Shown: positions 8,175 to 16,692 of the stretch, piece by piece
Layout: every line of letters begins with the position of its first letter
How positions within the stretch are numbered: the stretch's first letter is position 1
Notes under the pieces: model-generated
What the model was told of the DNA's origin: nothing
The model's input: the letters and a program-made list of their open reading frames with translations, nothing else
The model's database searches: none
Assembly (NCBI GenBank): GCA_000493945.1
Contig: AWNW01000036.1
Span: 1 to 26,528 of the forward strand
From: Candidatus Hydrogenedens terephthalaticus JGI OTU-1
GTDB taxonomy: Bacteria > Hydrogenedentota > Hydrogenedentia > Hydrogenedentales > Hydrogenedentaceae
Direction: 5' to 3'
Length of the DNA: 26,528 nucleotides
Made by a program: the position numbers and the translations under genes

Positions 8175-10698
8175 TATTTTATGTATATATCGTAGAGATT
8201 TAGCCTCTTATTTTACTTCACCAATTGGATATATCTTTATAATTGTATTTATTACCATCAGTGTCGGACTGTATATCACATCGTTTTTCAGTTTCCCGAT
8301 AGCGGATATGCGTCCTTACTTTGAAAATCTTCCATTAATTCTGTGTGTCTTTATTCCTGCAATAACGATGCGTCTATGGGCAGAAGAACGCAAGGAAAAT
8401 ACATGGGAGATGCTGTTAACTTTTCCTATGAAAGCCAGCGAACTGGTTTTGGGGAAGTTCCTATCTGCATTAACCGTGTTTGCGATTTCGCTTGCAATGA
8501 CTTTTACAGTTCCTGTTATGTTGAAGAGCCTTGGCAATCCGGACATGGGTGCTATTATAGGTGGTTATTTCGGAACTTTGCTGTTAGCGAGTTGTTTCCT
8601 TGCTTTAGGTATTTTCTTCTCAGGTTTTTGTAAGGACCAGATTGTCGCCTTTGTTGTAACCCTGCTGACCTGTTTGCTTCTCTTCTTGTTGGGGACTTCT
8701 TTTATAGCCTCCTATATAGATGACAAACTTCCCGGTTTGGGTTCGTTGTTTTCCAATCTTTTAGGTGTTTTTAAGCATTTTGGGTCCTTCACCAAAGGGG
8801 TTATTGACCTTGCCGATGTAATATTTTTCCTTGTTTGGACGGTGCTGTTTCTTGTGTTGAATATTATGTATATTGACCAGAGAAACCGTCCCGGTGCCAA
8901 AATGATGTTTACAGTGGCGGTGGCGGTTTGTGTGGCTATTGGGTTAATGTTTAACTTTTTGATGGTAGGCACAAGTTTAAAACGCTTTGACCTGACAGAG
9001 GATAAAATTTATACCGTATCTGAATCATCCGCAAAGATATTAAGACAGGTAGAGGTACCTGTCCAGGTGAATGTTTATATCAGTCCTCAGGAAAGCATGC
9101 CTACCGCCATGAAAGATTTGGAACAGAATATTAAAGATAAACTTGAAGAGTTGAAGATTTCCGCGGGCGGAAAACTGAACTATAAAACGATTTATCTGGA
9201 TGTGTCCAATCTGTTTTCGGATCAGGAAGAAATGTTTGCTCAGGAGAAGAAGAAAAATGAAACGGAAGAAGAAACGGTAGAACGCAGACTTCTGGATAAA
9301 GGTGTAAAGCCGTTCAATGTTCGTGCTATCAGTCAGGATGAAGTAACGAACAAATTAGTATATTCTTCAATTGGTGTGGCATATAAAGACAAACCGGAAG
9401 AGATAATCCCTCAGATTGTTCCGGAGAATATTCAGGAATTGGAATATCGCATAGTAAGTACTGTGTATAAACTTACACGCACAAAAGCACCGATTGTGGC
9501 TTTAGTAGCTCCGAAAGAGGCGATTAATATAGATCCACAGATGAGGCAGATGTTGCAACAGATGGGGCAACAAATTCCGCAGAGTGAAGACCCGTATGTG
9601 TATCTTGAAGAAATTTTACGGCAGGAGAAATATGATGTTCGTCGTGTGGACATGACAAAAGAAAGTCCTTTACCAGAAGAATACGACACATTAGTTGTAG
9701 TAAATCCGCGTAGTTTTAATGACCGTCAACGCTGGGAGATAAATCGAGCATTGCGTTCGGGTAAATCTGTAGTGCTTGCGGTTCAAACCTATGAATGGGA
9801 TTATCGAGCAACCCCGCGTGGAAATACCATATCCAAGCGCGAGGAGAAGCCCGAAATTAATCCATTACTGGAAAATTACGGATTGAAAGTAAGTGAAGAT
9901 ATTCTGATGGATGAGAATAGCGTTACTTTGAATGTGCAGGGAGGCGGGGATCTAATGTCTCAATTGGTTGGACAGCCCTTCCGTTTGCCCATGCATATTT
10001 TAGTAACTCATGAATCTATGGACCAGGAGACTTCAATAACCAATCGGCTTTCCGCTGTGTTTTATTTATGGGGAACGCATCTGGAATTGAACGAACAAAA
10101 ATTGAAGGAGTTAGGTCTAAACTATAAACCTTTAATGTTTACCAGTGAAAAAGCTTGGACAGTTCCGGGAAGTGAAAAACTTTCGGCAAAGTCCTTTGAA
10201 CCGCCCTCTTTAACAGCACGGAAGAAGTATCCGTTGATGGTAATGATAGAGGGGCAATTCCCGGATGCCTTTGCCGGGAAAGAAAGACCTGCCTGGCCTA
10301 AACCGCAACCGCGTCCAGGTGAACCCGCCCCACCGGATGATTCAGAACCCGAACCCCCTGCGGGAAATGTTGAGCCGAAACCATCCAAAATGATTTTATT
10401 GGGTTGTTCTGAAATGTTCCGTAAGAACTTTTTGCAGGCGGGTAATCTTGATTTGTTCCTAAACTGTGTTGATGCGGTTTCTCTAACCGAAGATCTTGTG
10501 AATGTTAGAGGTCGCAAACCAATTGACCGCACTATTGAAAAACCTACCGATAGTCAAAAGATGCTATGGCGAACAGTGAATTATACCTTATCCAATGCAA
10601 TTGTAATTGCTGTGGGATTGGCAGTTTATTTTATACGCCGTCGTTCACGCCTTGCCTATACAATGGCTCAAATTGCATCCGCGGAGTCAAATCGTTAA
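8167..10698 (+). CDS. GldF-GldG-like fusion: ABC-2 permease joined to periplasmic auxiliary domain
   Basis: This 843-residue protein combines two parts that are separate genes in Bacteroidota gliding loci. Residues 1 to about 240 are an ABC-2 permease with six hydrophobic segments (about 20-40, 54-69, 97-118, 132-152, 158-182, 216-235) and the conserved MRLWAEERKENTWEMLLTFPM loop. After another helix (about 246-266) comes the GldG start, LKRFDLTEDKIYTVSESSAKIL (271-292), then a long periplasmic alpha/beta region of the GldG / ABC-auxiliary type. It contains a Glu/Lys-rich coiled segment (about 355-380) and a Pro-rich stretch (about 715-740). A last helix (about 803-820) followed by RRRSR puts the C-terminus in the cytoplasm. 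It overlaps the ATPase gene by 8 bases and is 39 bases before the DUF4340 gene. What it exports or moves is unknown. Confidence 0.88.
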   Translation: MRNILCIYRRDLASYFTSPIGYIFIIVFITISVGLYITSFFSFPIADMRPYFENLPLILCVFIPAITMRLWAEERKENTWEMLLTFPMKASELVLGKFLSALTVFAISLAMTFTVPVMLKSLGNPDMGAIIGGYFGTLLLASCFLALGIFFSGFCKDQIVAFVVTLLTCLLLFLLGTSFIASYIDDKLPGLGSLFSNLLGVFKHFGSFTKGVIDLADVIFFLVWTVLFLVLNIMYIDQRNRPGAKMMFTVAVAVCVAIGLMFNFLMVGTSLKRFDLTEDKIYTVSESSAKILRQVEVPVQVNVYISPQESMPTAMKDLEQNIKDKLEELKISAGGKLNYKTIYLDVSNLFSDQEEMFAQEKKKNETEEETVERRLLDKGVKPFNVRAISQDEVTNKLVYSSIGVAYKDKPEEIIPQIVPENIQELEYRIVSTVYKLTRTKAPIVALVAPKEAINIDPQMRQMLQQMGQQIPQSEDPYVYLEEILRQEKYDVRRVDMTKESPLPEEYDTLVVVNPRSFNDRQRWEINRALRSGKSVVLAVQTYEWDYRATPRGNTISKREEKPEINPLLENYGLKVSEDILMDENSVTLNVQGGGDLMSQLVGQPFRLPMHILVTHESMDQETSITNRLSAVFYLWGTHLELNEQKLKELGLNYKPLMFTSEKAWTVPGSEKLSAKSFEPPSLTARKKYPLMVMIEGQFPDAFAGKERPAWPKPQPRPGEPAPPDDSEPEPPAGNVEPKPSKMILLGCSEMFRKNFLQAGNLDLFLNCVDAVSLTEDLVNVRGRKPIDRTIEKPTDSQKMLWRTVNYTLSNAIVIAVGLAVYFIRRRSRLAYTMAQIASAESNR

Positions 10699-10737
10699 TA
10701 AACAATATTTTGATAATCAGTTTCAGGAGGTTGAATT

Positions 10738-12765
10738 ATGAATATTAAGAAGATGATGGTAATCCTTATAGTTGTGCTTGTAGTTCTTGTGGCACTTGTT
10801 CTTATGAAGCAAGCAAAAAAGGCAGAAAGGCCTTCAATTATTGAGCAAGCAAAATTTGAAAAACTAATACCGGAAAGTTTGAAAGTAGATAATATTGTTC
10901 GTGTAGAACTATATACCGGTGCGAAGACAGATGAAAAAGTTATTCTTAAAAAAGATGGAGATAAGTGGCGTGTAAGCAGTCATTTTAATTCGCCGGCGAA
11001 AAAGGAGACTGTAGAAGAATATCTGGAGAAAGTAGTGAAACTTCAGGGTGAAATGCGTGCGGAAGTGCCAACCGATGATGCACTGGCAGATTACAATTTG
11101 AAGGATGACCAGGCATTTCATCTGGATATTTTTACCTCAGCAGAAGGGGAACCTGCTTTGAAGTTGTTAGTAGGCAAATCCCCTAACTATCAATTGACAT
11201 TTGTTCGTAAAGCGGGTGAACGAAAGATTTATGATGGAGGTGTTAACTTCCGTCAGGAGGCGGGTATTTATGGAGATGATACAAGTAAAGCACCTGGTCC
11301 TGACCGCTGGTTGGATAAAGATATATTGAAAGTTGAAAAAGATAAGATTACACGGCTTGCTTATGAAATGCCGGACAAAAAATTGATTTTTGAGCGAAAA
11401 GAAAAAGAAATTCCACAGGAACAAACTTCGGAAAATACCAATGAAGGGGCAAAGGAAGGGGAACAGCCGCCGAAGAAGAAGGAATATGAATGGGTTCTTG
11501 CTCAGGGAGGAACGGGTGAGAAACATAAAGAAACAGGTTTGCAAAATTTGTTAGGACGATTTGCTAATTTAACAGCATCCTCTATTGTTGACCCTGCAAA
11601 GAAGGCAGACTGGGGACTTGAATCACCTGCGTTTAAATTGACAATTTCAAGAGAAGGGGAATCCGATGTTGTTTTAGAAGCCGGTAGGCCCAATCCTGCT
11701 CAAAACGGTTATATTCGGGTAGCCAGCAACTCCGAAGATATTGTATATGAGATTAGCAAATATACATTTGAACAAATTTTCCCGAAAGGACAGGATTTAT
11801 TCGACCTACCTACTTTAAATCTTGATAAGGATAAAATCCAGCAGATTACTATCGAACAACCGGAAGGGAAAGTCGTTGTTCAGAAGGATGGAAATGATTG
11901 GAAAGTTGTAGAACCTGTAATAGATTTAAATGTCCAGATGACTACATTAAACACATTGGCTTCCGCTTTAGCATCGTGGAAAGCAGCGGATTATGCAGAT
12001 AATGATGTAGATGTAGGTGAGTTTAATAAAACAATTACATTTAAGGCAGGTGAAGAAACACATACTTTCAAATTAGCAGGGGCAGCCCGTTCCATTGATG
12101 GTGTATATGCAATGCTTGACGATAAGCCTATGCGATTGGTGATGAATCGGATTGATGCAAACAAGATGCTATTGAAACCCCGTGATGTATATGAACTAAA
12201 AGTTTTGGATTTTGCAACAGATAAAGTTACATCCTTAGAAATAAAAGAAGGGGATGTTGCTCAGACCTTGAAGAAAGGTGAAGGTAGCGATTGGGTATTG
12301 GTAGATAAAGATGGAAAAGAGACAAAATTAGTAAATGCAAATGTTGAGGATTTATTGAACACGCTTAGCGGACTTCAAGCAGAAGATATTCGCCCTGAAC
12401 TGAACTGGAAATCCTTCACCCCGACATATACTATGCGAATAAATATAACGGATACGGAACCTCTGGACTTTTCTATAGGGCAAGGTCCGGGAGATAAAAT
12501 AGTTACGACTGTTCCTCGTCGGAAAGCCATTGTCCAGATTGATCAGGATCGTTGGGAACAAATTAAGAATGCAATAAATAAGGCACGCGAGCCCAAACCA
12601 GAGGAAACAAAGACAGAACAACCGTCTGCACAACAACCGCAAGAAGGAACGGCATCCCCGACAGGGACAGAAACAGAAGCATCTTCTACAAGTCAACCTG
12701 CGGAACAACCGTCATCAGATAATACAACACAATCAGTAGAAGTGCCAATAGGAACATCTAATTAA
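10738..12765 (+). CDS. DUF4340 membrane-anchored periplasmic protein with four internal repeats
   Basis: This 675-residue protein has an N-terminal hydrophobic segment (about 7-23) after a short basic start, with no cleavage site, so it is probably anchored in the inner membrane with the rest outside. It belongs to the DUF4340 group often encoded after GldG-like permeases. I see about four copies of one unit: a DKI..I strand, a short strand, a KxxxxW turn (Trp77, Trp252, Trp388, Trp519), a helix of the LLxxLxxL kind, and an IxxxxxxxLxIG segment. The copies lie at about 51-175, 195-350, 365-480 and 490-612. The tail (about 617-675) is Pro/Thr/Ser/Gln/Glu-rich and looks disordered. AGGAGG precedes the ATG. 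It is the last gene of the operon; its role is unknown, presumably as a partner of the fusion permease. Confidence 0.85.
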   Translation: MNIKKMMVILIVVLVVLVALVLMKQAKKAERPSIIEQAKFEKLIPESLKVDNIVRVELYTGAKTDEKVILKKDGDKWRVSSHFNSPAKKETVEEYLEKVVKLQGEMRAEVPTDDALADYNLKDDQAFHLDIFTSAEGEPALKLLVGKSPNYQLTFVRKAGERKIYDGGVNFRQEAGIYGDDTSKAPGPDRWLDKDILKVEKDKITRLAYEMPDKKLIFERKEKEIPQEQTSENTNEGAKEGEQPPKKKEYEWVLAQGGTGEKHKETGLQNLLGRFANLTASSIVDPAKKADWGLESPAFKLTISREGESDVVLEAGRPNPAQNGYIRVASNSEDIVYEISKYTFEQIFPKGQDLFDLPTLNLDKDKIQQITIEQPEGKVVVQKDGNDWKVVEPVIDLNVQMTTLNTLASALASWKAADYADNDVDVGEFNKTITFKAGEETHTFKLAGAARSIDGVYAMLDDKPMRLVMNRIDANKMLLKPRDVYELKVLDFATDKVTSLEIKEGDVAQTLKKGEGSDWVLVDKDGKETKLVNANVEDLLNTLSGLQAEDIRPELNWKSFTPTYTMRINITDTEPLDFSIGQGPGDKIVTTVPRRKAIVQIDQDRWEQIKNAINKAREPKPEETKTEQPSAQQPQEGTASPTGTETEASSTSQPAEQPSSDNTTQSVEVPIGTSN

Positions 12766-12828
12766 TTCGTTATATTAAATAATCACCTATATGACATAGG
12801 TAACAGATTTATATTTTTCCCCTATCGC

Positions 12829-12852
12829 AGGGGCAGGGCATGCCGTGCCCCT
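12829..12852. repeat. 24-base near-perfect palindrome (REP-like)
   Basis: The halves AGGGGCAGGGCA (12829-12840) and TGCCGTGCCCCT (12841-12852) are reverse complements apart from one pair. A second hairpin, CCCCT-N5-AGGGG, overlaps its left side. The GC-rich content stands out sharply from the AT-rich surroundings. Sequences of the form GGGGCAnGGCATGCC are common in REP-like intergenic repeats of many environmental bacteria, which is my recollection and not a search result. Confidence 0.6.
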
Positions 12853-12868
12853 ACTTCGTTGTCAGGTC

Positions 12869-12977
12869 TTTGTGGTAAAAAGAATTAACTGCAGAGGACA
12901 CGAAGGAAATTTAAACAAAGGACACAGCGGAAGGCGAAACATGTTTTGTCCCTACAGATTTTGTGGTAAAAAGAATT
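12869..12977. repeat. 18-base direct repeat flanking a GGACAC-type repeat pair
   Basis: TTTGTGGTAAAAAGAATT occurs exactly at 12869-12886 and again at 12960-12977, 91 bases apart. Each copy is preceded by CCCTAC (12847-12852 and 12950-12955 region), so the repeat unit extends leftward in degenerate form. Between the copies, AGAGGACACGAAGGAA and AAAGGACACAGCGGAA form a second, shorter direct repeat. No open frame or transposase remains, so this looks like a decayed or non-autonomous repeat cluster. Confidence 0.6.
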
Positions 12978-12984
12978 CACCACT

Positions 12985-13011
12985 AAAAAATCCCAGAAGC
13001 GGAGACGCTTC
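12985..13011 (-). terminator. Likely rho-independent terminator of the OppD-like gene
   Basis: Read on the minus strand, GAAGCG-TCTC-CGCTTC (13011-12996) forms a 6-pair stem with a 4-base loop. It is followed by TGGGA and then six T's (12990-12985). It lies about 50 bases past the stop of the ABC ATPase gene, the right place for its terminator. The 5-base gap between stem and T run is longer than usual, so the call is moderate. Confidence 0.45.
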
Positions 13012-13060
13012 AACTACATTGTTTGAAAACAATAATGAAAGATAGATTTTTCTAATAGAT

Positions 13061-14068
13061 TTATGCTTTTAACTCAATCTCGTTATTTGTGACGCGCCAG
13101 CATGTTGTAGAATGGAGAGGTTCTATTTCGGTACTTATAAGAGGTTGAACATAGCATTTCTCTACAGCGTAAGGACAACGCTCAGCAAAAGGACAGCGTT
13201 CTATAAGAGTTTTTAAATCGGGTGGTTTTCCGGGTAAACTTTGTAATCTTTTTCGGGAACCGATATTCCTTTTTAACGAAAGTAAAGCATGGGTATAGGG
13301 ATGAAGTGGATTTCGGAAAAGTCGGTCTACGGGTGCGGTTTCTAAAATATTACCGGCATACATAATCCAGACACGATGGCAAAGCCCGGCAACAAGGCTT
13401 AAGTCATGTGTGATAATTATCATTGTAAAGGGCTTTTCTTCATGGAGTTTTTTGAACAAATCTAATATCTGTGCTTGTAAGGTAGCATCCAGAGCGGTAG
13501 TTGGTTCATCTGCAATTAAAAGTTTTGGTTTTGAAATAAGAGCCATGGCTATTGCGATACGCTGACGCATACCGCCAGATAAATGATGCGGGTAGCGTTT
13601 CATCTGCAATTCCGGGTCGGGAATCTGGACTGCTTTTAGATATTCTATCGCAATTTGTTTTAATTTTTCTGAAGAGTATTTATAGTGGATTTGCAGGGGT
13701 TCTGTTAACTGATAACCTACTGTGAGGTGAGGATTAAGTGCAACCAATGAGTCCTGGAAGACATAACTTATCATGGCTCCTCGAATTTTTTGCCATTCTC
13801 TTTTAGAAAGATTCTTTAAATCATAATTTGAAAATTTTATTTCGTCTGCCTCAATGTGAGCCATCTCTTCAGGTAAAAGATGAGCAAGGGATAGGGCGAA
13901 GACACTTTTCCCTGAACCAGATTCACCTACAATTCCAATTATTTCATGTTCTTCAATTCCACAGGAAATATTCTGGACAGGAAAAATATCTCCATGTCTT
14001 GTGTGAAGACATATCGTCAGATTTTTAATAGATAGCAATTTTTTTTGCTTTTGGATAATTGTACTCAT
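13061..14068 (-). CDS. OppD/DppD-type oligopeptide ABC transporter ATPase
   Basis: This is the ATPase subunit of a peptide or nickel-type ABC importer, 335 residues. Motifs: Walker A GESGSGKS (48-55), Q-loop at FQDS (105-108), signature LSGGMRQR (163-170), Walker B LLIADEP with Asp187/Glu188, and His221 in the switch. The C-terminal oligopeptide-transporter extension is present with HPYTHALL (256-263) and four cysteines (C292, C298, C305, C323). That Cys set binds an iron-sulfur cluster in characterised Opp/Dpp ATPases. The gene stands alone: no permease, second ATPase or binding protein is adjacent, so partners must be encoded elsewhere. No clear Shine-Dalgarno precedes the ATG at 14068, but the next Met is inside the domain, so this start is the best available. 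Its role as an OppD rather than OppF subunit is inferred from the Cys-rich tail. Confidence 0.9.
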   Translation of the reverse strand: MSTIIQKQKKLLSIKNLTICLHTRHGDIFPVQNISCGIEEHEIIGIVGESGSGKSVFALSLAHLLPEEMAHIEADEIKFSNYDLKNLSKREWQKIRGAMISYVFQDSLVALNPHLTVGYQLTEPLQIHYKYSSEKLKQIAIEYLKAVQIPDPELQMKRYPHHLSGGMRQRIAIAMALISKPKLLIADEPTTALDATLQAQILDLFKKLHEEKPFTMIIITHDLSLVAGLCHRVWIMYAGNILETAPVDRLFRNPLHPYTHALLSLKRNIGSRKRLQSLPGKPPDLKTLIERCPFAERCPYAVEKCYVQPLISTEIEPLHSTTCWRVTNNEIELKA

Positions 14069-14268
14069 TTATATTTTAGATATTTAGGATAGGTTTGTAT
14101 AATCATTTTACAACATTTTTAAGTTTTTCCATTATAATAATTCTAAAACTGCTCCTATTTTGTCAAAAATTTTTTGAAATTTCTTTCTTATAGGATAGAT
14201 AATAATAAAGTATAAAATAAATGTCGAAAATAAAATAACTTTGTGTTAACTATAAAAGGGTATGATGT

Positions 14269-16599
14269 ATGAGTAAGTTTCTTCTTTCCCGTTTTAATGT
14301 TCTATGCCTTTGTTTGATAACTGTATTGATAAGTTCGGTCTCGTATGCAGATTTGATAGGACTGAATACAATCAACCAATTTACAAAGACACAGGTTCTG
14401 TATGAATCAATCTTGATAGATACCGTGGCGAAATTTAAAATGATAGGGAAAGAAGTATATTTTCCGCTGAATGGAAGTTATAAACTTGAGGCGGATTTGG
14501 ATTTGAGTGGAAGTGAGACATGGAATGAAGGACAGGGCTACGAACCTATTGGAAATGATATATCGCCTTTTACAGGCAAGTTTGATGGCAATGGACATAA
14601 AATAAGAGGGGTGTATATTAATCGCCCAAATGAAAACAATATAGGTATATTTGGCGTGGTTGGAACTTCTGGCGTAATAGAAAATTTAGGTATTGAAGAT
14701 TGTGTAATAATTGGAAATGAGCAGGTAGGTGGAATTGCAGGTAGAAATTTAGGGAAGGTAGAGAAATGTTATTCAAAAGGTATTATAGAAGCGATTAACA
14801 ATGTCGGTGGGCTTGTCGGATTAAATCAGGGAAGGATAAAGAATAGTTTTTCGATGGGTTACATTAAAGGCGATACATGGGTTGGAGGTTTAATTGGACG
14901 AAATGAAGGGGGTACTATTGAAAATACTTATGCTGTGGGTAAGGTAGCGGGGACTATTCGTTACGGTGGTTTGATAGGAGCCAATAATAGCGGGACGGTT
15001 ATATCGAGTTATTGGGACAAAGATAAGTCAGGTTTAAGTACATCATCTGGGGGAAGTGGGAGAACGACAGCACAAATGGGTAATGAAGCAACTTATGTGG
15101 ATTGGAATTTTGAGGATATCTGGGAATTGGCGAAAGCCGGTAATTATCCCTATTTAAAAGTATTGGGTTCAGTGACATTTCCAGAGCCGGAAGAAATTTC
15201 TATTTCTACTATTGAAGGATTACAGCAGATTGGTAAGAGTTTGGATTATCCATGGTTTGGTAATTATGTAATTACAACAGATATTGATGCAAGTTCTACG
15301 AAATTATGGTATTCGGGTAGAGGTTTTGAACCTATTTCCGAATTTTGCGGCAAGATAAACGGTAATGGACATAAGATTACGGGTCTGTATATCAATCGTC
15401 CTGATAGGGATAATGTCGGACTTATAAGTCGTTTGGTATCGGGTGGTGTGATTACATTACTTCAGTTGGAAAATTGTCAAATAACTGGGGATTGGAAAGT
15501 CGGCAGTATTGTTGGACGAAACGAAGGTGGAACAGTTGAAAATTGTAAGGTGATTAATGGAAAGGTTGGAGGTAATGGATATGTTGGTGGTTTGATTGGA
15601 AGAAGTGATAGTGGCTCTATCTCTCTTTGCAGTTTTGCCGGAACGATAGAAGGTTATGACACAGTCGGTGGATTGCTTGGGCAGAATGCAGGGGGTGTGA
15701 TAATTGCATGTAATACCAATGCTCAAATTGTTGGTGATTTTAATATTGGTGGATTAGTTGGAAGACAGAGTAAAGGTTCTATTTCGGAATCTTACACTGA
15801 AGGCACTATAAACTCCGGAGGTTCCCAATTCGTAGGTGGTTTTGTCGGCGATAATGCAGGGACAATCACAAATTGTTATGCGATTACCAATGTTACTGCA
15901 TACGCCTTTGTTGGAGGATTTTCGGCTATAAATTCGGGAACCATTTCAAAATGTTACTCGGCAGGTGTTGTAAAGGCGACATCTACAGGAACGGAATTGC
16001 AAACAGTAGGTGGATTTAATGGTTACAATATGAAAGGGACATACAATAATGTTTATTGGGACATGGATGTTTCAACGCAGAAGAATTCTGATGGAGGATA
16101 TGGGCTAACAACGAAAGAAATGAAATGCAGTACTTCCTATATGAATTGGGACTTTGTTGGTATATGGTATATGCGTCGTGGGCTGGAATATCCAGTGTTA
16201 AGATGGCAGGGGGATTATGAAGGCGAGTTAGAAGGTGAAGATAATTGTGAAGGTGAAGGGATTGTTGAAGGTGAAGAGGGCGAAGAAGGAGAGGAAGAGG
16301 GAAGTTTAGAAGGAGAAGGGGCTGTTGAAGGGGCACAAGAAGGCATTGCAGAAGGAGAAGGAACTGTTGAAGGTACGCATGAAGGAACTGTTGAAGGCAC
16401 GCATGAAGGGAAGCCGGAAGGCGGAAATGAAGGCAGTATCGAAGGTGAAGGCGAAGGGTCTCCCGGTCCCGATAAAAAGTGCGGTTGTGACGGGTCGAAT
16501 GGGAATTTCTTCGAAGATTTGTGGCAGCGCATTTTAGACTTTATCTTAGTCGGATTGCTTCTATCTTTGATGAGTGGTATGTATCTTAAAAAGAAATAG
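14269..16599 (+). CDS. GLUG-repeat surface protein with Glu-Gly-rich tail and C-terminal membrane anchor
   Basis: This 776-residue protein is exported by a signal peptide (about 7-27, cleaved near SYA). The body has two similar blocks, about 65-300 and 312-650. Each opens with a strand set containing G.G.EPI, then F.GK.(D/N)GNGHKI.G.YINRP, and continues with GLUG-type repeats of the form VGGL.G.N.G.I..C/Y...G.V. Such repeats occur in adhesin- and protease-like surface proteins and probably form a beta solenoid. Residues about 650-730 are a Glu-Gly repeat tail, followed by KKCGCDG, a hydrophobic helix (about 755-772) and a final KKK, which looks like a C-terminal anchor or sorting tail. AAAAGGG precedes the ATG. 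Function, adhesion or binding at the surface, is inferred. Confidence 0.8.
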   Translation: MSKFLLSRFNVLCLCLITVLISSVSYADLIGLNTINQFTKTQVLYESILIDTVAKFKMIGKEVYFPLNGSYKLEADLDLSGSETWNEGQGYEPIGNDISPFTGKFDGNGHKIRGVYINRPNENNIGIFGVVGTSGVIENLGIEDCVIIGNEQVGGIAGRNLGKVEKCYSKGIIEAINNVGGLVGLNQGRIKNSFSMGYIKGDTWVGGLIGRNEGGTIENTYAVGKVAGTIRYGGLIGANNSGTVISSYWDKDKSGLSTSSGGSGRTTAQMGNEATYVDWNFEDIWELAKAGNYPYLKVLGSVTFPEPEEISISTIEGLQQIGKSLDYPWFGNYVITTDIDASSTKLWYSGRGFEPISEFCGKINGNGHKITGLYINRPDRDNVGLISRLVSGGVITLLQLENCQITGDWKVGSIVGRNEGGTVENCKVINGKVGGNGYVGGLIGRSDSGSISLCSFAGTIEGYDTVGGLLGQNAGGVIIACNTNAQIVGDFNIGGLVGRQSKGSISESYTEGTINSGGSQFVGGFVGDNAGTITNCYAITNVTAYAFVGGFSAINSGTISKCYSAGVVKATSTGTELQTVGGFNGYNMKGTYNNVYWDMDVSTQKNSDGGYGLTTKEMKCSTSYMNWDFVGIWYMRRGLEYPVLRWQGDYEGELEGEDNCEGEGIVEGEEGEEGEEEGSLEGEGAVEGAQEGIAEGEGTVEGTHEGTVEGTHEGKPEGGNEGSIEGEGEGSPGPDKKCGCDGSNGNFFEDLWQRILDFILVGLLLSLMSGMYLKKK
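16360..16407 (+). repeat. 24-base tandem duplication inside the Glu-Gly tail
   Basis: Two adjacent 24-base units (16360-16383 and 16384-16407) differ by a single T/C change and each encode GTVEGTHE. The near identity at DNA level, against the looser repeats on either side, indicates recent duplication, probably by slippage. Confidence 0.8.
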
Positions 16600-16692
16600 A
16601 ATGGTTTTTTGATTATAAGTCGCTATCGGGAAAATCACGCAAGAGTTATGTTCATATAGCATTATTAATATTCCTGATGAAGGAGCAAGTTT

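Larger units (their letters stand above)
12766..13060. other. Gene-free region carrying decayed intergenic repeats
   Basis: This 295-base stretch separates the end of the Gld-like operon from the end of the minus-strand ABC gene. It holds several palindromes, an 18-base direct repeat and GGACAC-type direct repeats (separate entries). A 66-codon frame at 12845-13045 translates to low-complexity Arg/Cys/Gly-rich sequence with no family resemblance and reads through the repeats, so I do not call it a gene. A small hairpin ACCTAT/ATAGGT at 12785-12801 could end the DUF4340 transcript, but the stem is weak. Confidence 0.6.

Noticed and set aside
12785..12801. ACCTAT/ATAGGT hairpin as terminator of the DUF4340 operon
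   Set aside because: Only six mostly A-T pairs and no T run directly after it; too weak to call.
12869..12977. Possible CRISPR remnant from the 18-base direct repeat
   Set aside because: Only two copies with a 73-base interval that itself holds other repeats; no cas genes nearby.
12845..13045. 66-codon frame in the repeat region
   Set aside because: It reads through palindromes and direct repeats and gives low-complexity protein; the repeats explain it.
16215..16532. 105-codon minus-strand frame rich in Pro and Ser
   Set aside because: It is the antisense shadow of the Glu-Gly coding repeats.
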